DNA of 64,000 nt from Setoptus koraiensis (lineage: Eukaryota > Arthropoda). Below the pieces are notes generated by a model that saw only the letters and a program-made list of their open reading frames with translations, made no database searches and was not told the DNA's origin. The translations under genes and the position numbers were made by a program. The stretch is from NCBI GenBank assembly GCA_048013815.1, contig CM106586.1, forward strand, positions 5,084,001 to 5,148,000, read 5' to 3'. Of this stretch, positions 12,101 to 23,676 are shown one piece after another. Positions within the stretch are counted from its first letter, which is position 1. The number at the start of each line of letters is the position of its first letter.

Positions 12101-13941
12101 GCCCTTTCACTGGCACTTTTGTGCGGTCTCGGCCGCGGCGGGCCGGCCTATAGGGCACAGTTTACAATCTTGGCTTTTTTCAGTCGTTTCAGTGCGTCTC
12201 AGTCCGCTTTAGCCCGTTTCAGTCCGTTTCAGTTGGCCAGCGGGCAGCCCGACCGACCGACCGAGCGCCCGACCGGCTGACGGGACACAATGACGGCGAC
12301 ACAATGACGGGCATGAAACGATTGGGATAAACAGGCCGACAACGGGCGCCAGCGGGCCTGCCGTCCGACGAAAATTGGCGGATTCAAATGGGGCGACAAC
12401 GGGCGGCACGAAAAAAAGCACGCCCAGAAAACAAATTATTACGTGATCACGCGAGAATAAGGAGCCAGCAGCTTAGTCCGTCACTGCACGCGCCCTCTTA
12501 CCTGGCCCGTGCGCACACTGTCAGTGGGCCCGCAACAACCGCTGGCAAGATTGTAATTTGACAGCCGTCCAAACAGCGGTGCCATTGTGAGCCCGCGCCA
12601 GGTACAGATTGCCCGGCCGTGGGGCTACCTATGGGGCCCGCTCGGTTGCGTCTGTTTGCGCGGCGCCTGCTTGTGCCGCGCCTGTTTGTGCGGCGCCTGT
12701 TTGTGCGGGGCGCGGGGCTCCTCGGGTGCGTTTGGGCGACGCCTGCCGTCGTGCTCGGTGGGGCCCCGCCAGCGCTGGGCAAACACGCCGCCGCCGGCCG
12801 ACGCCTCCGATGTTTCGTCAGTCCACTTATATCGGCACTCTGTTTGCTCGGCCCCGCGACTGGCCTCGCGACTCGGCGCACAACCGGGCCTCACGGCGAA
12901 TATCCAGGCGATACGTTGTGAATGTCGGGGATATTAGCGCGCCCACGGCCAGGATAAATAGTCCGCCGAACGACTGGCGCGACTTGTCAGACGGCGATTC
13001 GGCCGATTCCGGGGATTGCAGCGATTCGAGGGATTGCAGCGAGCCACGGCGATACAGGCGGCACAGTGGCGCAAACATGGCGCGACAACTCTGATTTAGT
13101 GGCCGGCTAAATCAATTCGGCGCCCGCGCGCCCCAATCGATCCCCTCGGACCGGCTCTATTTAAATCCGCCAGTTACCGCCAGATTGCCGCCGCCAGTCA
13201 CAACCTCGGATTGGCGCCGCCAGGGCGCCTGGCAAATTGGCTGCCTACAACCCTCAACCAAGCAAACTGCGACCCCCCACCTGGGCTCAACTTGATTAAC
13301 TCGCTGTCTTGCCTAGAATGGAAATTGTTGTTTGCCCGGCCAGCGCTGGCAATTGTAAATCAGACAGACACCTATCGACGCGGGCCCCTCATTCGGCGCC
13401 CCCTGGCGGCGTGACCCCTGCCCGGCCGGCTGCAATCTGCAGCGCTCGCGTGGTGGCGTCGCGAGGCGGATATCTCATTAGCTAAATTGATTAGTGGTAG
13501 CGGGCATCGGGCCGAGATGAGTCAGCACAATGGCCAGCACGCCATCGCAGCGCCATATAGCACCGAATATAGCAAACAACGGCCAATCGGTGGCATCTCA
13601 CGCTGATATCGTGATCTATGGTCATATAATATCATCGTCAGCTATTATTCTAAACTTGTTATGGCCGCGCCGCGATAAACTGCGACGGCCAATACACCCG
13701 GCCAATAGCTCAATATGTGTGAGTGTGTGTGTCATCAGCGGGCCCACTGGCTCGATGGGGTCCCACCGAGTTCAACAGAGTCCAGCGTATAACATTCGTG
13801 GGTTGTATGTTGCGCGATATTTGTTGTATGTTGCGCGATATTTGTTAAATGTTTGCCCGGCAATGCGCTGTTGCCAGGCTGGTGCCGAGAACGTCCGCCA
13901 GGGCCCCGGTTGACGGCACAACTTGTGCCGCACAAGTGGAC

Positions 13942-14019
13942 GCTCTGCGCTTTACGCAAACCACTGTTTACTTTACTGACCAGAGCAAACAGTGGTTTGC
14001 GCGTGCTAAAAAGCAGAGC
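13942..14019. repeat. Nested inverted repeat
   Basis: The inner arms 13955-13969 (CGCAAACCACTGTTT) and 13987-14001 are exact reverse complements around a 17-nt spacer. Outer arms GCTCTGC (13942-13948) and GCAGAGC (14013-14019) add a second stem. Just upstream, around 13914-13937, two small overlapping palindromes are built on GGCACAA/TTGTGCC and ACTTGTG/CACAAGT. Confidence 0.85.
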
Positions 14020-14426
14020 TTTGCCGAAACACCGCGCCCTGTGCGTGCGCAATTGCGGGCGCTGTGAGCGCCTCTCGCGGTGCGCTCGCACACAAACGCT
14101 TGCACTAAAATTATAAGCCACTAAAATTTTGCCACAATTTCGCCAATTGTCTGCACGACAAGTCCGTCGTTGGCTCGCTGTTGGTTGGCTGGAGCGCTAG
14201 CTGTGTGTGTGTGTCGCCGTTGGGGCCCGCCAGCCACTAGCGATGGGTGGTATTCGGGTGTCCGACAGGCACACTCAAGTTGGCCCGGGTGTCCGACGGC
14301 CAGCGTTGCCAGGCCCACTCGTGGGGGCGCCCGACGAGTCGCATGATACGACGACGACGACGACGATATTATTTATTGCTCATTATCTAATTGCACACGC
14401 ACACTGCTGCGCAGCACATAATACTG

Positions 14427-14530
14427 TATATTATATAATATATATTATATACTATACATTATATAACATATATTATATAGTGCGTTATATATTATGTAGT
14501 GGATAGTGTTATACGTTATATATTGTGCAG
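14427..14530. repeat. AT-rich alternating TATA island in GC-rich DNA
   Basis: About 100 bp of alternating T/A words (TATATTATATAA, ATTATATAG, GTTATATATTAT) sit abruptly in GC-rich surroundings. It is self-complementary over much of its length and decays into GTG/GCGG-containing copies at the right end. Confidence 0.8.
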
Positions 14531-14892
14531 CGGATAGCGCCAGTTATGTCAGTGCAGTGGCCGCGCAAACACACAGCCTCTGTGACAGAGGCGCGCGATG
14601 GGGCCCCGAACCATTACGTAATTTGGAGCCTGGCGGCGATGCGCGCGTTGCCCGGGTTGCGACTATGACGCTAGGCACTATGACTATGAAAGAGCGCTCT
14701 TTCCGGCGCTGGCTGGCGCGCGCACCGGAAAGGGGCCGATCGCGCCCCGGCGTGCCGATGATTGGGCGCCCGTGTGAGACCCGCGCCGGCCGCCAGCATC
14801 CATGCAGCGTATGCATAACATATTGCGGCTTGGTGGCACGCACCAGTTTGCTACATTACGCAACTTGCTGGCCAGCAAAACTTGCGCAACTT

Positions 14893-14998
14893 ACTCAACG
14901 TAACTTACGTAACTTGCGTAACTTGCCCGGCGTAACTTGCTCAGCGCGACTTACGTAACGCAACTTGGCCGGCGCGACTTACGTAACGCAACTTGGCC
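14893..14998. repeat. Tandem/dispersed repeats containing TTACGTAA
   Basis: Copies of ACTTACGTAAC, ACTTGCGTAAC and GCGTAACTTGC follow one another. A 28-bp unit built on GCGCGACTTACGTAACGCAA then occurs almost twice. This is one of several places where the palindrome TTACGTAA clusters. Confidence 0.8.
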
Positions 14999-15256
14999 AG
15001 CGCAACTGGCGCAGGGCACGCTTGGCTGGCCCAATTGGCGCCCAGTTCAGTGGCGCCGTGTGTTTCCGCTCGCGAGATTGGCGTCAAATTGTTTTGGGGG
15101 CGCTGCCTGAGCGCAAGGTGCAACGCGCCCCAGGAGCGCTCTTCCAGTGGCAGCCCGTGGCGGCTTTTCGCCAGTTTGTCGGCCGTTGCCGGTGGCGCTA
15201 ATAACGCCAAAATAACGCCGCGCGGGGGGCGCCGAGCACGACATCAGGTGCAATAT

Positions 15257-15333
15257 CCAGCGCATACCCAGCGAATGCCCGGCGCATACCCGGCGCATAC
15301 CCGGCGCACACCCGGCGCATACCCAGCGCATAC
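15257..15333. repeat. 11-bp tandem array, 7 copies
   Basis: Seven contiguous 11-bp units of CCGGCGCATAC, with substitutions in the outer and fifth copies, then abrupt return to unique sequence. Confidence 0.95.
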
Positions 15334-18300
15334 CGCACCGGGGCTGGCAGACGTGGCGTCAACAGACAGCAGACAACAGACGGCGGACAGCAGCGGACGG
15401 ATCCTGGCCGCGGCTCCTCGGGCCTGGGCGTCATCCGGCGCGGGCCGGCGCCAGTGGGCGAGATTTTATCTGGGGCCCCGCTCAATTGTTTGTTCGTTTG
15501 GCGCAATCACACAATCAGCGAGCGAATGTCGCTGGCGCTGGCGCGAATTGAATATTCTCCAGTGGTGCGAAATTGGCGAGCAGTCGCACTTTTGATTATA
15601 ATGATTATTATGCGCCTCATTTATACCGTTAGACGAGCGCGGTGCACGCCGATACGCGGCGATTTAAGACACGGCACGGCGATATAAGACGCGGCACGAC
15701 GATATAAGGCATAAATGAGCAGGCGAACACGCCGAGTGAGCCGTCGCGCCGGATAAAACAAATGGAACTTTATTATTATTGCGTCACTCTGCGCAGATCC
15801 CGAGCCGCCGGCTGGCGATCGTCGGCGGGCGCCAGTGGCAATTGTTGCTAGAACAATAATGATGATGATAACAACAAAAGATGTAGCCCGGCACAAACAA
15901 TGCGGCTCCCCCAGGATTATCTCGTCTCGGGCTGGCGGATCTTGGTCGCTGGCTAATGTGCCGCCAGCTCGGGCTCGCAATTTGGCGCTGTCGGGGCCCC
16001 GGGTGCGCGCACTTACGCTGCGCACAGTGTGAGCCTGTTAGGATATAACAGAGCCGCACATACTGACAGGGTGAGCACATGCGAACAGAACCCGACGCGC
16101 AGCCAGAGAGATAAATAGAGAGCGACGAGAGCCGGGTCTCGGGTGGATAAAAAAGCAGTCAGTGAGGTTGTTAGGGCGCCGCTGGTCGCGCACTAAATCG
16201 ACTCGTGCCGCTGCCAGACACTGATCCGGCCAATCAATCAATCAGGCCCGCGTTCGTGGCGCCCCAAAGGGGCCCCGGCGAACGAGCGGGCCGAGCTAGT
16301 TAGTGCTCGTCGGCGCCCACGAGCCGCAGCGGCCGCACTTTGCCCGCACTCTGCACCGTCGCTCGCCGGCGCGTCCCTGCCCGGTGCACCTAAACGCGAA
16401 CCAAAATGCCAAAGCCGGATAACTCCAGCTAACTCCAGATAGATCGTATGGCATGAATTTGATTTGCGCCCTCTCCTGGCAATTTAATTTACAGGGCGCC
16501 GTGGAGCGAGCCGCAAATACCCACATCAACGGCAACATCGACACGCACAAATCAAGCAAACAAATCAATTTGTGCCGCCGTCCGCCGGGGCCCGCTCATT
16601 TCTCACTCCCTACCGGAGAGTCTCTGCCGAAGAGTCTCTGCCGGAGAGCCTGTGCTGCGGATAGAGAGAGAGAGTCGCCCCAAAAAACTCGCCCCTGTCC
16701 GATCTGATTAAGGGGCCCTGATTCGATTACCGTCCGAATTACATTTACTGTGCCCATTTCTGTCGAACGCGGCCCAATTGCGACGCATTCCGTCTCTCGT
16801 CTCTGTTGCGATGCCCGCGTTGCGCAACCATCCACGGCGAGCAAGCACGCGCCCAGGCACGTGGGGGCGTATGCTGGCGCTCACGGGAACGCGGGCGCCA
16901 TGACGAGCGCAATCACTAACGAATCATCGAATCATTAGTGGACATTTCAAGCGCATCGTGATGGCTCCAAATGTGCCAATTGCGATTGCGAATTCCGACG
17001 GTGAGGCCACACAGAAAAATGATTTATTCTCTGGCCGCCGTTCAGTCGCAGCTCGGGCTCGCGTCAGCCGATTGGGGCCCGAGTGGCGAGTTGGAGCGGG
17101 AGTCAGTCGACAAAGCGACCGAGATAATGCACTTCGGCCGACAAGCGGTGACGGGCCCGTTGACGGGCCAACGGACCGGACCGGACCGGGTTCGCTCATG
17201 TGCACGCCCCAACATTGAGCTTAATCGTGCGCGCAAATGGCTCACAACGCTGGCTGCGCCGGACAACACTGCTCACCGGGCGCCAGATTGGGGCTCCCCG
17301 AAAGCCTGTGCCAAAGCGATATCGCACGATATTATTGTTGTATGTTGTGCGCCCGCTCAGGTGCGCAAATTAATAGAATCACCGATGGCTGGCCGTTATT
17401 CTAGCCAGGGGTCAGTGGCGCCCATGATTAGCAGTTGCCGCGCCAGCGCCCCCCAGACTGGCGGCCGTTTCTGGCTGCAAGTCTAACGGGCCAAATGGGC
17501 AAAAAGTGCCCACTGGGCAAGCGCATCCGCACCGTTGGACATTGTTACCCATCAGTACCTGGCAGGCACTGAGCGCCCGCGGGTCGAGTCGAATCGAGCG
17601 GTGCGCCTGCAGATCGAGTCGAGCGGTGCGCAGTGTCGGGCGCGACGCCAAGTGCGCGCCGGTCATTACCCGGCCCGAAGCTGGCAACACCTGTTGTAAC
17701 AATACAATATATTGCTGTATATCGCCACGTATCGCTACATGTCGCGGTGCGTGTGTGTCGCGGGCCGCCTGGCGAGCGGCTCGGAAAATGGCGCCACAAC
17801 AAAGAGCTGGGGCCCGGCAGCGGGCTGTCGTATCGAGTCACTCGATTCCAGTGACGGGCCATTGTAGTGGCGCTTGTATTAGTGGTAGCTTGTAATAGTA
17901 GCATTAGTTGGTAGCCGCGGTGCGGCGTCGCGGGACATGGCGGCGGCCAGTTGTGCCGAGCACGGGCCGGAGGCCAGTTACGTAATGGCAGTAATACAGT
18001 TGTGTTGCATTGTTGTCGCGGTTGTTGTGCCGTTGTTGTCGTTGTTGTCGCGCCGTTGCTGTTGTCGGGCTGTCGCCGTTGTTGGGCTGTCGCCGTTGTT
18101 GCTGTCGGGCGCCCGCGCCCGTGCAGCATCGGCCATTGTCCGGGCAGGTGTAAACATGGCCGGCGCTTGTCCGACTGCCGGCCCGTGGAGCGGCCGCCAG
18201 CGGGCACACACGACAACAACAATCGACAAAAATACGCCGACAACAACAACAATTCACAAAAGCACGACAACAACAATCGGGGGCGCGCTGCGCTGGCCAG

Positions 18301-20321
18301 TGTCAATTAACACTAATCGATGAATGGCCATTATTAATCGATTAATCTGTGTGCCCGCCGAGGGCTCGCGGCCTCCGCAGCGTTCGGCGCGTTCGGAGCG
18401 CTTGTTTGCGGGTTCATGGCGTAATGGCCCGCCGCTGACCAGCGACAGTCGGTCGCCCGAACCGAGCCGCTCGCCCACGCGGCCGCATGTTTGCCGCCAC
18501 CGTCGTTCAATTAGCTTTTGGGGCCCGTCGGCCCCGCTGTCGTTTTGCCGGCCGACGAGGGCCGCTGTCGGTCGGCGTGGCAGTGAATTATTTATACATC
18601 AGCGTGTCATGTTTGGTCTGGCTCGCAAAAAGTGCGCACCGGCCCAACTTAGGCCGCCTAAGTGCACATCGGGCGGCCCCCATTTCGGCCCGAGCGCCGC
18701 GCCGCCCGGCGACGGAAGTGGCCGCTCGAGCGGCCAGCGCCAAATCGCATCTAGAGTCTAGATTGTAGACTCGGGATTCGAGAGGCGGGCGGTCGGGCGA
18801 GAAGCGCGCCCTGGCGAGCACACAATTGCTGCCGGCACACAATCGAGTGGCCCGCAATTGGGGCCACACAATCACAGTTGCTCGGCGCTGACAGTTACGC
18901 GCCGGCCAGCGATTGTGAGCGAGTCAAGTGGCGCCCTGTCGCCGACAACAACAGTGCCTCAATGAATAATCGCCAGAGCGGGGCCCGGCCAGCCTTGAGC
19001 CGACTGCCGATCAATTTATCCATTTATAACATCATTCAATTGCTGGCCGCTCTGGCTCGCTGCCCGCCGCTCGCTGGCTTTTAGACAGCCTTGGCGCGCA
19101 GCGCATATGCTGGCGCTGTGCGCCTCGCCGGGCCCCAACTCGGCCACGGCTCGTACAATAATGGATGACGCAACCACTGGCGACACTGGCCAGCCCCAAC
19201 TAACGACCAACTGTTAGCTTGCTGCGGGTCATTACTGTGCACAGCCGTGCTCGTGTGGCTCATATTGTGCCCGTGTGCGCGCAACATGAGCGCAGGCCCA
19301 AGATTCGAGCCTCGAATTTCGCGCAGCGCTGCTGACGCGGAGTGCACAATTGGGGCCCGTCGGCCCGCTTTGGCTCGTTTTTGCTCGTTTTGGCGGCGCG
19401 CGCAAAAAACGCATCGGCGCGCAATCTGGCAAGGAGATAAAGCGGTGACATCCAATTCAATTTAATAACTTGTCATTTGTTGTCGCCACTGGACCAGTCA
19501 ATTGTTGGCTTGGCGAGCTCGGCTTGTTAGTGGCGCCTGCAAGTTGCGTCAGGGTTGCGAAGCGGCCAGCTCGACACGACGCAAACAATGCGATCGCTGT
19601 TATTATGCGGCGCACTCCGCGGCGGGCCCGACTTGCCGCATCCGTGCCCCCCGAACGGCACACTGTGCCACTGTGTGGGCATTGCGCGGGCCCCGACTCG
19701 CCGCACAATTGCACGAGCAGAGTGGCACGAGCAGAGTGGCACGAGGGAGCTCGCACGTATCGAGCGAGCAGACACACAATGTGCAGAGATAAACCGAAGT
19801 TGTCGCCAGTGTGCGAACAATGAAAATATCGCCCACACTCGTGCGCAATCCGTGTGGCTTGGCGCAATCGGGGCCTCACTGGAGGCGATTGGCCAATGTT
19901 AATAGTGCGCACAGCGCGCGCTCTATTAACTGGCCCGTCGCTGACCGGAATGAATAGACATTGCGAACGTGCCGCCGGTGCGGCTCGTGCGAGCCACGGG
20001 CCGGTGGCCTTCGGACGCGCCGCAGAGCCGCCATTTGGCGTCTTGGGCCTCGGCGCGTTTTATTTTTATTTTATTCGCTCCGTTCGGTCGGGATGTCGCG
20101 CGCGCGCGTATCACGCCAGACGTATGTGCGTTGTTGTTGCGGCCTGGCGGCAACAACAGCGCCGACACAACGACAACAACAACAGCAAAAACGGCGACGG
20201 GCCGGACCACGTTCGCGGCGTCCGGCCGCTCGGAGCGGGGCCCTTCCAGTCGAGTGCGCGCCGTCTGGCATCCATGCTCAGGCATGTCGGCGGTTGCTCG
20301 CTGAGCTGGCAAAAAATAATA

Positions 20322-20348
20322 ATTCTCGGCGCTGGCAGCGCCGAGAAT
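20322..20348. repeat. Perfect inverted repeat, 12-bp arms, 3-nt loop
   Basis: ATTCTCGGCGCT, then GGC, then the exact reverse complement of the first arm. It is preceded by a run of A and AAT triplets. Confidence 0.9.
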
Positions 20349-20679
20349 CCGCGCCAGGGGCCCCACTCGAGAAACTGGCCTCAGCAGTGCGGCCTCAGCA
20401 GTGAGGTCTCCGGCGAGGAGTCCGCAGCGTCGAGTCCGCAGTGTCTTCAGTGCGCAATCTTCGGTGCAGAGGCTGGCGAGTGGGGCCCGAGCGCGCGAGT
20501 TGCACCTTGGCCGCTCAGATGTTGCTCATTTGGTGTTAAGTGGAGCGCAAATTGTTTAATCCCGGCCCGTCGTCACAATGGGCGCCACGGTCGTCGCGAC
20601 GGCGATCATCATCGCGCCGACGGCCATCATCATAATCGCCATCATCATCGTTAAGCTACGGCTAGCTGACTTGTGCCCG

Positions 20680-20756
20680 CGCTCAGATCGCGCTCAGATC
20701 GCGCTCAGATCGCGCACAGATCGCGCACAGATCGCACCCAGATCGCACGCAGATCG
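20680..20756. repeat. 11-bp tandem array, 7 copies
   Basis: Seven 11-bp units of CGCTCAGATCG. The first three are identical and the later copies diverge at positions 3-5. Confidence 0.95.
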
Positions 20757-22538
20757 CCCGCTAACAGCGGGCCCCACGGCGGCCCGACAAGCTCGACGGG
20801 CCCCGGCGGGCAGGTGATTAGCGGGCCGGTTTATGGGCGCTTTTCTTGCTGTCGCTGGCGCGCTGATGCAAGCGTTAAGCGCGGGCAACAGCACGGTCGC
20901 TGTTACCATGTCGGATATGGAGCTGGGGCACAGGTGCGCCTGGGCTCACCTGAGCTGGCAGCTCGGCGAATCGTAATTATAGGCTGGCGCAAATTGCGCA
21001 AATTGCGCAAATTGCGACTTTCAAATTGGAACGTGCGCGCTGTTGAGTGTGTTTGGTGATTGTCGGGACCGCTAACGTGTTTCGCAGCGCGTGCGGTACC
21101 GCTCCGTTGCGGGCCCGCGCGGGACCCTCGGCGGCGCGGCCGACTGAGGCGCCCGCAACACTGACAATTGTGAGCAAGGCCGTTTTTTGCGTCGGTTGTC
21201 GCGGCCGTCGTACGAGCGGCCCGCCAGTGCGTCCGAGCGGCCCGCCAGTGCATGCGAGCGGCCCGTTGTTGCGTACGGGAGGCCCGTGCGGTGTGTGCAA
21301 GTGAGCGCCGTATGCGTCAACTGTCACAAGCTCATACGATCGCTGTGTATGCAAACTCGCACGGGGCGGCATGCAGATGAGCGAGCGGCGAAAGTCTGAG
21401 AACGGCCGAATTGGCGGCTCTCAAACAAGTGAATTCGCGGGCCGGCGTGTGTGTGTTCGAAAGATGTCGGCCAGAGATAGCCGGTTCGCACGATTCGCTC
21501 GTTATCGGCATTGTTGGCCGGCCTGGCGGCCAAATCCGCTAACAGTCCCGCTGTAAGAAGCGCTCAACGGTTGCGAGCGCCTTCGATTCGGAGGCTTCAA
21601 TTCGAAGGCTTCGAAGCGTCTCTCGCTGGCGCGACAGCGCCGACAACAACCGCGTCGCTGTTGTGTCGCTGTTGTGACGCTGTTGTGTCGCTGTTGTGTT
21701 GCGACGGCACAACGACGGCACGACGACGACACAACGACGCACAACGACGCACGACGACGACACGACGAGGCGAGCAACAGTTTTGCGCGAGATCTGGCGC
21801 GTCACAATCGGACAAGTTTGCCGGCGCACAATTGAGGCATCGCCCGTCGAACCGCGCATCGGATAATCCCCTCGCTCGTCGCGGAATCGCTCGTCGCGGA
21901 ATGGCGCGTCGTCGTGCTCCAAGTCGCTCGCCTCGTCGGCTCGCTCGGCCGCGAATGGAAATTTGAAGCGAAGCGTCACTCCGGTCGCCGCAGTGACTGC
22001 GTTAACAAGCGCACGCAGATAACAATCGCTTGCGACGCGACTAACAACTAAATCTCACCAGCCAGCTACCAGCGCCGGCCGGCCGCAGTGGCGCTCTTAT
22101 CCGTGCTGGCCGGCACCAGCGAACGCCGACGAATTAAGAAGGCCGGCGAACAGAGAACGCCAGCGAACAGCGAATAAAGAACGCGCTGGATAGAGAACGC
22201 CAGACAATGGCCAAATGGCTGGCTTGTGACAAATTGTCATCGAACGGCAACAGCCTCACCGACGACAACAATGCCCATTCTAACAATCTGACAATCTGAC
22301 AATATTGTAAATAGAAAATAGGCTTTTGCCAGATGATTGTACTCGCAAATAATACAGTAATAACAGAGTGATAATAATAAGCGATTTACATTGGCACATC
22401 GGGCCAGATTAGCGCCAGATTAGCGGGCACACAAAAAAGCACAATCGGGCACAATCCGGCACAATGTGGCATTATTTGGCACAATTTGGCACAGCCAAAC
22501 CAAGTAAACAAGCCGAGAAAAAAAAAGTGAAAATCGGC

Positions 22539-22543
22539 AAAAA
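22539..22543 (-). terminator. RNA polymerase III terminator (T5) of tRNA-Lys
   Basis: Five A on the + strand give T5 on the transcribed minus strand, 7 nt beyond the tRNA 3' end. A T9 run at 22518-22526 is a back-up. Confidence 0.85.
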
Positions 22544-22550
22544 GTTGACG

Positions 22551-22623
22551 CGCCCGAGCAGGGGCTCGAACCCTGGACCCTTAGGTTAAAAGCCTAATGC
22601 TCTACCGACTGAGCTACCCGGGC
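22551..22623 (-). tRNA. tRNA-Lys (anticodon UUU)
   Basis: Read on the minus strand, this 73-nt sequence folds as a complete cloverleaf. The acceptor stem GCCCGGG pairs with CTCGGGC (one G-U), the D-arm contains TAGCTCAGTCGG (A box), and the anticodon loop CTTTTAA gives anticodon TTT. The T-arm contains GGTTCGAGCC (B box) and the discriminator base is G. There is no intron and no encoded CCA. A T5 run follows 7 nt after the 3' end. Sequence and structure agree closely with animal nuclear tRNA-Lys(UUU). It lies alone, antisense within the proposed DDR intron 1. Confidence 0.97.
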
Positions 22624-23603
22624 TATTGATGAGAGTGAAAGGGCCTAAATGCATTCTTAAAACTGTTGCTAGCTCGGCTTGTGGCTGAACATTGTCGCTG
22701 GCGAGCTCGCCATACCGACACCGTCTATATTTATAAATATTTGCACATATTCATAAGTAAACGATTTGCCGATTGTGTGTGTACTTGTCGGCTAGACTTG
22801 TGTATGGTTGCGTCGTAATGATTGCGTAATCATTGTGTAATGATGGCGTAATGATCGGCCGCTGGGCGACAAGTTTGAGAGTCAATTGTGTTTTGTTGGA
22901 CGCACACAATTTGCTTGTGTCATGATAATTAGAGTAAAAAACGGTTTTGTATTGCGCAGCAACAGTTATGTTGCGCCGATTACGTAACATAACATCATGT
23001 TGTGTGAACAGCATTACGCAAACAGTGGGGCCCTTCATGCGTGGCTGTTGCAGCGTCGGCAAGACGGCGTTGGCGGCATCGATACCGATTGCGCAACATG
23101 CAACGCTTATTACTGTTTGTTGTTGGCCAGCCCAACACTGTTAGTTACGTAAGTGATCACTTTTATCAAGTGCAGCTTTCGTGTTGCTCATGCTGCTCAT
23201 GTTGCTCATGTTGTTTGTGGTGCCATAAGTCACCGCTTTGTTTTTGTTGCAAGCTGCTGTTGGTTTGTTTGTTTGCCATTGTTTCTCGCCCAACAACTGG
23301 CTTCGCTCGCCTCTCGACTGCCGACTGCCGACTCTTGACTCTTGGATTTCAGTTTCAATTTGGCGAGATGCGACATTGACTGTGCATCTGAATCATCATG
23401 AGTGTATCATCATGAGTGTATCAGCGTATGTGTATCACGAGCGAGACGCCGAGTCAAACAAGACGCAAGTCATTAACTGTTTGTTGCAACTTGCTGGCGA
23501 GCTTGTAAATGATGACGCAACAACACAGTGTAAATTGTTTCTTGTTACAGCTACGCTCGCTTGGCTATGTGTGATAGCGTAATGTATTGTTGGCGAGTAG
23601 GCC

Positions 23604-23676
23604 AACACTACATTACGATAACACTACATTACGATAACACTACATTACGATAACACTACATTACGATAACACTACA
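23604..23676. repeat. 16-bp tandem array, 4.5 copies
   Basis: Four identical copies of AACACTACATTACGAT plus a partial fifth. Identity between copies suggests recent expansion. Confidence 0.95.

Noticed and set aside
23604-23676. Regular 16-bp repeats as a CRISPR array
   Set aside because: Units are directly contiguous with no unique spacers, and the DNA is from an animal.
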